A DNA stretch of 64,000 nt from NCBI GenBank assembly GCA_043820105.1, contig JBDREC010000012.1, positions 1 through 64,000 of the forward strand. Direction: 5' to 3'. The notes beneath the pieces were generated by a model. That model ran no database searches. It had not been told where the DNA came from and saw only the letters and a list, made by a program, of their open reading frames with translations. This stretch comes from JBDREC01 sp043820105 [NCBI: Pseudomonadota bacterium] (GTDB lineage: Bacteria > Bdellovibrionota_F > JAHFAK01). How positions within the stretch are numbered: the stretch's first letter is position 1; each line of letters starts with the position of its first letter. The translations under genes were made by a program, and so were the position numbers. Below are positions 26,371-34,577 of the stretch, in pieces.

Positions 26371-27267
26371 ATGCTTGAAAACATTCCATATATCGGTGAA
26401 ATTTTATCGCTTTCTGTTGCTCTTATTTGGGCTTTTGCTATTATATTATTTAAAAAATCAGGTGAAACTGCTCATCCTATTGCTTTGAATATTTTTAAAA
26501 ATACTATTGGTCTAATTTTTTGCCTTCCAACTTATTTTTTAATGCTTAAAGGCAGCGCTTTTGATATGCCTTTTAATGATTTTTTTCTGCTTTTTATAAG
26601 TGGTGTTATTGGAATTGGAATTGCTGATACCTTGCTTTTTAAGAGTCTTAATATTCTTGGCGCCTCAACTTTAGCCATTGTAGACTGTATGTATGCTCCA
26701 TTTGTAATAATCCTTTCAATTCTATTCTTAGGAGAAACTTTATCAATATTGCAAATAATAGGAACAATTACAATTATTCTGGCAATTTTACTAATAACTC
26801 AAAAAGCAAAAAATGGAAAAAGGCCAAGTAACAATATAATTTTAGGCATAGTGTTAGGCATTCTATCCATGTTAGGCATGGCTATTGGAGTCGTCCTAAC
26901 AAAGCCACTATTATTAAACTATACAACCATGGAAGTTGTTATCTTAAGGCTAGCAGGTGGCATGTTTTTCTTATTCATTACCCTACCCTTTATCAAACAA
27001 AGAACTGCAATCATCAAAACCTTATTTCAAACAAAGGGCCTGGTTTATTTATTATCAGGCTCATTTATTGGAACCTATGTAGCAATTGTTATTTGGATGG
27101 CAGGACTTAAATACACCCAGGCTTCCATTGCCTCTGCTTTAAACCAAACAAGCAATGTATTTTTATTTATTCTTGGAGCAATCTTATTAAAAGAAGCTGT
27201 TTCCAGGAAAAAAGTAATTGCGATTTTGTTGGCTGTTGGGGGCATTTATTTGGTAACTTTTGGATGA
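26371..27267 (+). CDS. EamA/DMT-family membrane transporter
   Basis: 298 residues, about ten membrane helices arranged as two EamA repeats (about 10-140 and 153-296). Typical features are the positively charged break between repeats (QKAKNGKRPSNN) and the second-half ending ALNQTSNVFLFILGAILLKE. Members export metabolites such as amino acids or purines; the substrate cannot be told. No operon partner. It follows a block of repeats that also contains no obvious promoter. Confidence 0.9.
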   Translation: MLENIPYIGEILSLSVALIWAFAIILFKKSGETAHPIALNIFKNTIGLIFCLPTYFLMLKGSAFDMPFNDFFLLFISGVIGIGIADTLLFKSLNILGASTLAIVDCMYAPFVIILSILFLGETLSILQIIGTITIILAILLITQKAKNGKRPSNNIILGIVLGILSMLGMAIGVVLTKPLLLNYTTMEVVILRLAGGMFFLFITLPFIKQRTAIIKTLFQTKGLVYLLSGSFIGTYVAIVIWMAGLKYTQASIASALNQTSNVFLFILGAILLKEAVSRKKVIAILLAVGGIYLVTFG

Positions 27268-27412
27268 CTAAAAGTAGATTTGATTAAATTAATTATTAAT
27301 TATTTTAACCTGTCTAACTTGTCTCCATACTTCTCACATGCTTCATTTTAGCAATACCATTATCCCAAATATATTTTCCTTTTCCTGAAAAATTTCCAGA
27401 TACAAAATCTAG

Positions 27413-27874
27413 TTACTTTATTCTATACCAGGTCCCTTTGCCCGTTCCTATTTTTTCTAATTTATTATTGTGCACAAGATGTTTTATGTGCACCTTGATT
27501 GTGTTTCTGTTTGCCTTTGTTATCTTTTCCGCAGCTTGGACAGTAACTTTTCCATGATTTTTTGCTATTTCAATAATTTCCTGTGACAAAGGAGGCAAAG
27601 AAGAAAGCATATGTTCTGTTTTAACTTTATTCTCTAATGAAACAGATTGCATCTTTAAGATTTTTAGAAAAAAAGTTATCCAACTATTTAATTTATTATT
27701 ATTAGTATACAATGTTTGTTGAGCTTTTCTAAGAGCTAAATAATATTTTTCTTTATTTTCTTCAATTATTTTTTCCAGCGAACTGTAAACAACATATTGA
27801 TAGTCATATTTTAAAAGCATTAATGTAGTTAGTACCCTTGATATTCGTCCATTACCATCTTGAAAAGGGTACCA
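27413..27874 (-). pseudogene. C-terminal fragment of a Fic-family protein
   Basis: The last 135 residues form a complete frame from an ATG at 27820. The frame stays open further upstream and shows the Fic core as PFQDGNGRISRVLTTLM (family pattern HPFxxGNGRxxR). The His position is Tyr (TAC), followed upstream by Trp and a stop at 27875-27877. So the N-terminal part, including the catalytic His and the whole upstream Fic fold, is gone. The C-terminal part keeps the usual winged-helix region (SLPPLSQEIIEIAKNHGKVT, IGTGKGTWYR). The break coincides with the start of the Cys-rich reading frame on the other strand, so a rearrangement probably removed the rest. Unlikely to be active. Confidence 0.85.
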
Positions 27875-27895
27875 TTAAATACTCTAAAACAACAC

Positions 27896-28171
27896 ATGAT
27901 GTGTGCAGATGGCAGCTCAGCTGCTTGGGATTGGGATTGTACTACCGGCAACTCATATAGTGCTGGAAAATGTCAACCAGGAGCTTCAGCTATGTCCGGC
28001 TGGTTTGGTACAGGTGGAGTTTGTGACAATGGCAATAATGCTCTTAATACTGCTGCTTATGAAGGTTGTGGCACAGGAGGTGTGCCAGCATCTGACACAT
28101 GTGGTAGTGGCTCTACTGCTGATACTAATAATACTCATTGTTTAACAGGAACAGGCCCGAATTCTTTATAA
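27896..28171 (+). CDS. Cys-rich peptide with seven CxxG motifs (possible RiPP-like or surface peptide; N-terminus probably lost)
   Basis: 91 residues from the ATG at 27896; a TTG at 27860 in the same frame would start inside the Fic remnant. Seven Cys, each in CxxG: CADG, CTTG, CQPG, CDNG, CGTG, CGSG, CLTG, spaced 11-17 residues and separated by Ser/Ala/Asn/Thr-rich linkers. There is no signal peptide, no ribosome binding site and no upstream promoter, which suggests the frame has lost its beginning at the same junction that cut the Fic gene. The pattern recalls Cys-rich precursor peptides modified by radical SAM enzymes, but none is encoded in the window. It may be a fragment. Confidence 0.5.
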   Translation: MMCADGSSAAWDWDCTTGNSYSAGKCQPGASAMSGWFGTGGVCDNGNNALNTAAYEGCGTGGVPASDTCGSGSTADTNNTHCLTGTGPNSL

Positions 28172-28513
28172 TCTTTCAATTTTTACATTATTTATTGTAC
28201 TCAAGCACCATAAGTCTTTTTCCCTTGTTCTCTTGCGCTCTTGTTCCCTTTATTTAGCAAAATCAAACAATAAAATAGCAATATCCAATAAGATAAATAA
28301 TTTTTTTAATGCTATTTTGCTCTCATCAAAACATCAACCATGAGGTATTCATGACTCGAAAAGTCCTTATATGCACCATTTATGCCCTTTTCAGGGAAAG
28401 CTAAAACTTAAATAAAGCTATTTATTCATGGCGTTATTTTATTTGACATTTGGCATCATTATTGCTTATAATGTCGCACTGCATAATAATACAATTATAT
28501 AAAGGAAGTTATT
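28172..28513. other. Intergenic region before the repeat lipoprotein
   Basis: It contains octamer repeats (about 28220-28252), an inverted repeat aaaatagca/tgctatttt (28272-28280 and 28310-28318) and the promoter at 28443-28472. No gene seen. Confidence 0.6.
28443..28472 (+). promoter_or_regulatory. Consensus sigma-70 promoter, with an embedded sigma-54-like site
   Basis: TTGACA (28443-28448), 18 bases, TATAAT (28467-28472): both boxes are perfect. Within the spacer, TGGCAT (28451-28456), five bases, then TTGCT (28462-28466) also fits the sigma-54 pattern TGGCAC-N5-TTGCW. The sigma-70 reading is the simpler one. The gene start follows about 40 bases later with aaggaag as ribosome binding site. 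Confidence 0.75.
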
Positions 28514-30826
28514 ATGACTATGAAACAAATATTGGGAGCGATTCTTGTTTTAGTCATCTTTTCAGGCTGTGATGCTATGAAGAAATTTGATGAGATGAAT
28601 AAAAGTGTTAAAGATATGAACAAGAAAATGACTGAGCTTAATGATATTGCTAAAAAAGCTGAACCACTTATTGATAAGGGAAATCAGCTAATTGATACCC
28701 TCATTCAAACCCAGGCTGTTGAAAAACTTGCAAAGTTTGCTGATATCTTAGATGCAAACGATACAGTTGAAATATTAGCCAAATTTGCAAAATTATTAGA
28801 AGAACATCAAACTGTTGAAAAGGCCGCTAAAGCAGTTGACATATTGGATGAACGGGATTTAGTAAACAAAGCAGCTGATCTTCTTGATCACCTTATCAAT
28901 TCAAAACTTCTTGAAAAAGCTGAAACCCTGCTTGACGAACTAGTTGAAAGAGATCTTTTGCGAAAAGCTGGAGAACTTATTGATGACGTTTATAAAAACG
29001 ATTTGCTCAAAAAAGCTGTAGCACTTATTGATGAAATTACAAACAAAGCCTTACTAACAAAAGCTTCAGGAATGCTGGATCAAATGATTGCTGAAGACCT
29101 TTTAGGTAAAGCCGTTGACCTTATGAACATTCTTGACTCTGAAGATGTTGTTAAAAAAGCTGCTGCTGCCTTAAATCAAATTTCAGATAAAGAACTTCTT
29201 GAAAAAGTTACAAAGATGATTGAAGAAATCCTTGACAGAAAGCTATTAACCAATGCTGCTGATTTACTTGATGATGCAAAGGATAAGGAAATCCTTGCAA
29301 ATGCTGACAAGGTCTTAAGGGAAGTAATTGACACAAAACTTATAGCTGATGCTGATCAGGTTTTAAATGAAGTTATTGAAACTGACTTAATAGCTGACGC
29401 TGATGATGCTCTGGAAATCTTGAATCCATGGCTAGACCAGGCAAAGCAAGCTGACCTAATGACAAAACTTATAAGCATTGTGGAAAACGCAGATCCACTA
29501 CTGGCTGAATTAAAAGAAATGGGTGTTGATGCACTTTTAAATAGACTTGATAAACTGCTGGATGATGCTGTAAAACTACTTGATAAAGCAGACCCAATGC
29601 TGGATCAGATTGATAAAATGATTGAACCTTTATCAGATCTTATTGATGCACTCATTGATCCTAATGGCAATCTGGATTTTGATAGATTCTTTAATGAAAT
29701 GTTTGATTCCATGGAAGGCACAAAAGTTGGAGCTGTTATTCAAATGGCTTATGATACTTTTAAATTAGACATCGTTAATTCTGTTGGTGAATCGTACACC
29801 AGCGGAAATCCTTATGACAGATATCGGGCAATTGGTACAATTGTTGGATATGGAACCCTGGATCCCCTTATCACTGCCTATACAGGAATTGATGGAGATA
29901 TCTGGAAATTCAGGCCTTTAACTTATGAAAAAGTGCATCTGGAAGGACCTATTGCCGGAAAAACAGGAGAAGATGCCTTTAAGATGTATTATCTGTCTTA
30001 TAATCCTGTTGATATCGCTCAAATTGATCCAGCTATGTTACCTAACTATCTTGTAAATCAACCAATGAGAAGAAGATGGGATGTAGCCATTGAATGGACC
30101 TTTGGAGCAACCGGAGTTATCAAAGATTTTATGAATAAAGATGAATACATGAACAAGGTTCCAAAAATCAAAGCAGAAGCTATATTTAATGCAGGTGTTG
30201 TTTCCTTTTTCATGCTTAACAAGATGGCAGAAAGACCGGATTTTTATCATAAAATGACCAAGATGTCACAGGATTTTGGCAGAAATATAAGCACCTGGTG
30301 GCCATATAACAATCTGAGAATGGTTGGTGATGAATATGATAGCTTCTGCATGGTTGAATGGTACGGTCCCAGGATGATTTGTGATTATAAACAGCTTTTA
30401 AGAAATCTTCGCGAGCAAAATGATTATTACAGGCAAAAGGAAAAAGAAGATCAGGAAGCAGATCCAGATGCACCTAATCAGTCTCTACTAGTTACAGATG
30501 AAACTCTTGATGAACTAGATTTTCTTGCTGACCAATTGGTGGTATCACTTAAACGCTGGCTTACTCTTAGAGGATACGGCCCTTATGCAAGCAAAAAAGC
30601 AAGAAAGCTCTTAATAAAAGAAGACAGATGGAGAGATCCGGAAACAGGCGAGCTACACAAAAGAAGAGCTGATGAAGACCCGGATGTTGGCTGGTCTTAT
30701 GTTTATGATCCAGGTTGGTCAAACCATGTCAACAATTGTGACCCTGGTGATTTCGATGATTATGTGCTTTACGATACTGATCATTTTTATTCCTATACCA
30801 GAAGCCCAAAAAAGAAAATGCCTTAA
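28514..30826 (+). CDS. Large lipoprotein with fourteen 16-residue helical repeats
   Basis: 770 residues. The signal peptide ends in lipobox VIFSGC (Cys19), so it should be lipid-anchored. Residues 69-292 are fourteen exactly phased 16-residue units with pattern [LV]xKAxxL[LI]DxLxxxxL; examples are LEKAETLLDELVERDL, LRKAGELIDDVYKNDL and LKKAVALIDEITNKAL. More amphipathic helices follow to about residue 395 (LLDKADPMLDQIDKMIEPL). The last 370 residues form a separate domain, rich in Trp/Tyr, that I do not recognise (MRRRWDVAIEWTFGATG, STWWPYNNLRMVGDEYDSF). 16 residues does not match TPR, HEAT or ankyrin periods. The MFS transporter gene follows after 69 bp, so the two may work together. Function unknown. 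Confidence 0.9.
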   Translation: MTMKQILGAILVLVIFSGCDAMKKFDEMNKSVKDMNKKMTELNDIAKKAEPLIDKGNQLIDTLIQTQAVEKLAKFADILDANDTVEILAKFAKLLEEHQTVEKAAKAVDILDERDLVNKAADLLDHLINSKLLEKAETLLDELVERDLLRKAGELIDDVYKNDLLKKAVALIDEITNKALLTKASGMLDQMIAEDLLGKAVDLMNILDSEDVVKKAAAALNQISDKELLEKVTKMIEEILDRKLLTNAADLLDDAKDKEILANADKVLREVIDTKLIADADQVLNEVIETDLIADADDALEILNPWLDQAKQADLMTKLISIVENADPLLAELKEMGVDALLNRLDKLLDDAVKLLDKADPMLDQIDKMIEPLSDLIDALIDPNGNLDFDRFFNEMFDSMEGTKVGAVIQMAYDTFKLDIVNSVGESYTSGNPYDRYRAIGTIVGYGTLDPLITAYTGIDGDIWKFRPLTYEKVHLEGPIAGKTGEDAFKMYYLSYNPVDIAQIDPAMLPNYLVNQPMRRRWDVAIEWTFGATGVIKDFMNKDEYMNKVPKIKAEAIFNAGVVSFFMLNKMAERPDFYHKMTKMSQDFGRNISTWWPYNNLRMVGDEYDSFCMVEWYGPRMICDYKQLLRNLREQNDYYRQKEKEDQEADPDAPNQSLLVTDETLDELDFLADQLVVSLKRWLTLRGYGPYASKKARKLLIKEDRWRDPETGELHKRRADEDPDVGWSYVYDPGWSNHVNNCDPGDFDDYVLYDTDHFYSYTRSPKKKMP
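28718..29389 (+). repeat. 48-bp periodic coding repeat (14 units)
   Basis: DNA encoding the fourteen 16-residue units of the lipoprotein. Units are diverged at the DNA level but keep phase without insertion or deletion, which argues for structural constraint rather than a recent tandem expansion. Confidence 0.8.
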
Positions 30827-30895
30827 AAAAAACTTGTCTTTTAATATCATTAATGCTTCAACATTCATCTTGTTTAATTTCATGGAGTCTTTTAA

Positions 30896-32332
30896 ATGGA
30901 AAATGAAAACACAGTAAAAAAATCAAATTTTGCTGACATGGTTTTGGATTATTTCAAGGGATTTAAGGTTTTAAAAGATACAGGCAGAGAATACTGGGGT
31001 ATTCAAATCATCAACTTCCTAGATTGCACTGCTTATTTTGCTATGCTTTCTATTTCTTCTATCTTTTTATCAGAAGAAATCGGAATGGATGATAAAGCAG
31101 CAGGTTATGCTATTACAGTTTTTACAACAGCAACTACTTTATTTTTATTTATAAGTGGAACCGTTACAGACTGGTTGGGAATTCGAAAATCACTGTATCT
31201 AACAATGATTGGAAACTTCATTACAAGGCTAGCTGTAGTTTTACTTGCAATGGGTCCAGCTTTTGAAGGAAGAGGCTTTGCTGTAACAATCGCCCTATTA
31301 TTGCAAGCACCATTTATGGCAGGAATTCAAACTATTTTTCAAACTTCCAATAAAAGATATACCAGCAAAAAATCAAGGTCAGCTGGCTTTAGCCTTTGGT
31401 ATCTTTTCATGAATGTTGGAGCCGCAGCTGGTGGTTTTTCAATTGATATTATAAGAAAAGGTCTAGGCCTTGCCAATACTCATATATATACTATGTCAGC
31501 AGGTCTTGCTATTATATGTCTAATACTCGGTTTAATTATGATTAGAACAAATGAAGCATATGAAAAAGAAGAAGAAACTGAATTAGAAAAAGAAAAAGCA
31601 AAGGAAAAGAAAAATCCTTGGCAAATAGCTAAAGAAGTTATTACTCACAGAGTTTTTTGGAGATTTGTAATAATTATTTCCCTACTCTTAGGTGTTAGAG
31701 CAGTATTTTCCTATATGTACCTCCTCTTCCCAAAATTCTGGTTAAGAATAATTGGTGAAAATGCTTCAATTGGCTTTTATCAGGGATTAAATCCCATACT
31801 CATCATTATTGGTTTAATTTTATTTATCCCATTTGCCAATAGATATAACGTATTTAAAATGCTTGTTTTTGGTGCAATGATTTCAAGTGCTTGCTTATTT
31901 GTCATTGCAATTCCATATTCCTGGCTGGGAATGAGCTTGCCAAGCGCTACACACCTGCTTGTAATAATATCAATTATTGTTTTATCAATAGGTGAAATTA
32001 TTTGGTCACCTAAATACTATGAATTTGTTGGGGCTATTGCTCCAAAAGGTCAAGAAGGAACCTATCTTGGTTTTTCTCAAATCCCATGGTTTGGAGCTAA
32101 AACAGTTGTCAGCTTTTTTTCAGGTCATATGCTCATTAAGTGGTGTCCAGAAGGAATTGCTGAAAAAATCGTTAATAATGAAGTTTCCTTCTGGAATACT
32201 CCTAATGCAATGTGGTTAATTCTTGGTACAATTGCAATAGTCGGTGTTTTAGCTTGCCTTGTTTTTAAGGGCTGGCTAACTAGAGGGGTTGACTATGAGG
32301 CTAAGGAGCCTAAGAAAGAAGCTGAAGTTTAA
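30896..32332 (+). CDS. Major facilitator superfamily transporter
   Basis: 478 residues, about 12 membrane helices. The loop between helices 2 and 3 has SGTVTDWLGIRKSLYLTMIG, the MFS motif A region. There is a charged central loop rich in Glu and Lys (about 222-245). General resemblance to peptide/POT-like or sugar-phosphate MFS carriers, but no substrate-defining motif such as ExxER is clear. Start follows ggagtc. It lies directly downstream of the repeat lipoprotein. Confidence 0.88.
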   Translation: MENENTVKKSNFADMVLDYFKGFKVLKDTGREYWGIQIINFLDCTAYFAMLSISSIFLSEEIGMDDKAAGYAITVFTTATTLFLFISGTVTDWLGIRKSLYLTMIGNFITRLAVVLLAMGPAFEGRGFAVTIALLLQAPFMAGIQTIFQTSNKRYTSKKSRSAGFSLWYLFMNVGAAAGGFSIDIIRKGLGLANTHIYTMSAGLAIICLILGLIMIRTNEAYEKEEETELEKEKAKEKKNPWQIAKEVITHRVFWRFVIIISLLLGVRAVFSYMYLLFPKFWLRIIGENASIGFYQGLNPILIIIGLILFIPFANRYNVFKMLVFGAMISSACLFVIAIPYSWLGMSLPSATHLLVIISIIVLSIGEIIWSPKYYEFVGAIAPKGQEGTYLGFSQIPWFGAKTVVSFFSGHMLIKWCPEGIAEKIVNNEVSFWNTPNAMWLILGTIAIVGVLACLVFKGWLTRGVDYEAKEPKKEAEV

Positions 32333-32397
32333 GTACTTGTGTTTATTTTAAAATAATCAATAATCAACAATTAATAATTAACAATTAATGAATATAG

Positions 32398-32426
32398 TTG
32401 ACACTACTCACTGTCTATCGTATTAA
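32398..32426 (+). promoter_or_regulatory. Sigma-70 promoter of the EF-G-like gene
   Basis: TTGACA (32398-32403), 17 bases, TATTAA (32421-32426). It follows a run of heptamer repeats (ttaataa/ttaacaa) after the MFS gene. The ribosome binding site aggag is at 32491-32495, seven bases before the ATG. Confidence 0.7.
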
Positions 32427-32501
32427 ACCTGGCTAAATTATTGTATAAATATATTATTTTTCAGGTTTTTTTAAATCTAGACAATTTTACAGGAGAAAAA
32501 A

Positions 32502-34577
32502 ATGAAATATGATACCACTCAAATTAGAAACATAGGAGTCTATGGCCATTCCGGCGCTGGTAAAACTTCCTTACTCGAAGGCATGCTCTATAAGACAAAA
32601 GTTACTGATAGACTTGGAAGAATTGAAAATGGAAACACTTTTTTAGATTTCGAAGCTGAAGAACACAGTAAACAAATTTCACTATATACTACTTTTTGCC
32701 ATTTAGACTGGAATAAACACAAGATCAATTTCATTGATACTCCTGGTGACACAAACTTTGCAGCTGATGCACGCGGTTCAATGCTAGCAGCTGATGCTTG
32801 CTTAATAGTTGTTGATGCAATTGAAGGCATTAAGCTTCAATCAGAAAGAGCTTATGCACTAGCAAAAGAAATCGGCATTCCAGTTGCCTTTGTTATTAAT
32901 AAGCTTGATAAAGAACACTCTAATTTTGAAACCACTCTTGAAAATATTAATAATACATTCGGAATTCAAGCCACTCTAATGCAAATTCCAGTTGGAACAG
33001 AAGCAAACTTTAATGGTGTTGTAGATCTTTGGACACAAAAGGCTCATATATATAAAGACAAAGAAACTGCTGAATTTGATGCATGTGATGTTCCTGATGA
33101 TCTTAAAGATCAAGCAGGAAGCTTAAGAGAAAGCCTTATTGAAGGAATAGCAGAGTCTGATGATGATCTGCTTGAAAAATACTTAGAAGAAGGTGAATTA
33201 AATGAAGAAGAAGCCTTTACTTGCTTAAACAAAGGTATTTCATCAGGCAATATTCACCCTGTTTTTATTTGCTCTGCCTACACTAATATTGGAACAAATG
33301 AAATTTTAGATGCAATTGTTAATTATTTTCCTTCTCCTGTTGATAGAAAAATCATTGCAAAAGTAAAAGATTCTGAAGAAGAACTTGAAATAACTACAGC
33401 CTCAAATGAAACATGTGCCTTTGTTTTTAAAACAATTATGGACCCTTTTGCAGGAAGACTTACTTTAATTAGACTTTTTTCAGGCAAATTTGAAACAAAT
33501 GGCTCTCTTTACAATGTAACAAAAAATACAAATGAAAAGTTTGGAACCACCTTAAAAATTCAAGGAAAAAAACAGGAAGCTGCAAACGAAGTTGTTACAG
33601 GTGATATATTAGCACTTCCTAAACTAAAAGAATCTCAAACTGGCGATACTTTTACAAATGGAAAAAAACTCCTTGTTGCAGGAATTCCAAATCTTCCAGG
33701 CCTAATTAGTTATGTAATTAAACCTCAATCAAGAGCTGATGAAGACAAACTTCATTCAGCACTTGAAAAGATTCTAGAAGAAGATGGAACTTTAACAAAA
33801 TCAAGAGATGAACAAACTTCAGATCTTATGTTGACAGGCATGGGACAAGCTCACCTTGAGGTAACACTTAATAAAATGAAAAGAAAATTTGGAGTTACTG
33901 TAAACCTTGAACCACCCAAGGTTCCTTATAAAGAAACAATTAAAGGAAAAACTGAAGTTCAGGGAAAATATAAAAAGCAATCTGGTGGAAAAGGTCAATA
34001 TGGAGATACCTGGATTAAAATCGAACCAAATGTAGGCAAAGGTTTTGAATTTGTGGATGGTATTGTTGGTGGATCCATTCCAAAGACTTATATCCCTGCA
34101 GTTGAAAAAGGTATTGTTGAAGCAATGGCAAAAGGTGTTATAGCAGGATACCCAGTAATTGATATTAAAATCACCCTTTTTGATGGATCTTACCATGATG
34201 TTGACTCTTCTGAAATGTCTTTTAAAATTGCTGGTTCTATGGGTTTTAAAAAGGGCTTTGTTAATTGCAAACCTATCTTGCTAGAACCTATTATGAACAT
34301 GGAAATCACTGTCCCTGACGAAAATATGGGCGATGTAATGGGTGATATCAGCTCAAGACGCGGAAAAGTTGCCGGAATGGAAGCAAAAGGCTCAAACCAG
34401 GTAATTAAAGCAGTAGTTCCAATGGTTGAAATTTTAACATATGTTAATGATCTTACTTCAATGACTTCTGGTAAAGGTTCCTACACTATGGAATTTTCAA
34501 ATTACGAAGAAGTTCCAACTCACTTATCCCAAAAAATTATTGATGAAAGAAAAGCTTCAGATGAAGAAGAAGACTAG
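32502..34577 (+). CDS. EF-G-like translational GTPase (EF-G2-type paralog)
   Basis: 691 residues with the full five-domain EF-G layout. GTPase motifs: G1 GHSGAGKT (15-22), G3 DTPGD (79-83), G4 NKLD. Domain V/IV landmarks are GSYHDVDSSEMSFKIAGSMG and RGKVAGMEAKG. It differs from the main EF-G in G1 (GHSGAGKT rather than GHxDxGKT) and in G3: canonical DTPGHVDF has the catalytic His, here Asp83 (DTPGDTNF). EF-G2-type paralogs of other bacteria also lack this His. It stands alone rather than in a str operon (rpsL-rpsG-fusA-tuf), which supports a specialised paralog. Convergent with the next gene, overlapping by 4 bp. Confidence 0.92.
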   Translation: MKYDTTQIRNIGVYGHSGAGKTSLLEGMLYKTKVTDRLGRIENGNTFLDFEAEEHSKQISLYTTFCHLDWNKHKINFIDTPGDTNFAADARGSMLAADACLIVVDAIEGIKLQSERAYALAKEIGIPVAFVINKLDKEHSNFETTLENINNTFGIQATLMQIPVGTEANFNGVVDLWTQKAHIYKDKETAEFDACDVPDDLKDQAGSLRESLIEGIAESDDDLLEKYLEEGELNEEEAFTCLNKGISSGNIHPVFICSAYTNIGTNEILDAIVNYFPSPVDRKIIAKVKDSEEELEITTASNETCAFVFKTIMDPFAGRLTLIRLFSGKFETNGSLYNVTKNTNEKFGTTLKIQGKKQEAANEVVTGDILALPKLKESQTGDTFTNGKKLLVAGIPNLPGLISYVIKPQSRADEDKLHSALEKILEEDGTLTKSRDEQTSDLMLTGMGQAHLEVTLNKMKRKFGVTVNLEPPKVPYKETIKGKTEVQGKYKKQSGGKGQYGDTWIKIEPNVGKGFEFVDGIVGGSIPKTYIPAVEKGIVEAMAKGVIAGYPVIDIKITLFDGSYHDVDSSEMSFKIAGSMGFKKGFVNCKPILLEPIMNMEITVPDENMGDVMGDISSRRGKVAGMEAKGSNQVIKAVVPMVEILTYVNDLTSMTSGKGSYTMEFSNYEEVPTHLSQKIIDERKASDEEED

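Noticed and set aside
26195-26488. Protein-coding frame over the octamer repeats before the EamA gene
   Set aside because: It is created by the low-complexity repeat (repeated Pro-Cys-Ala-Leu-Val-Pro) and overlaps the transporter start; no start signal.
32502-34577. Canonical elongation factor G (fusA) or tetracycline-resistance protein
   Set aside because: G1 and G3 motifs differ from the main EF-G, there is no str operon context, and no TetM/O-type signature was seen.
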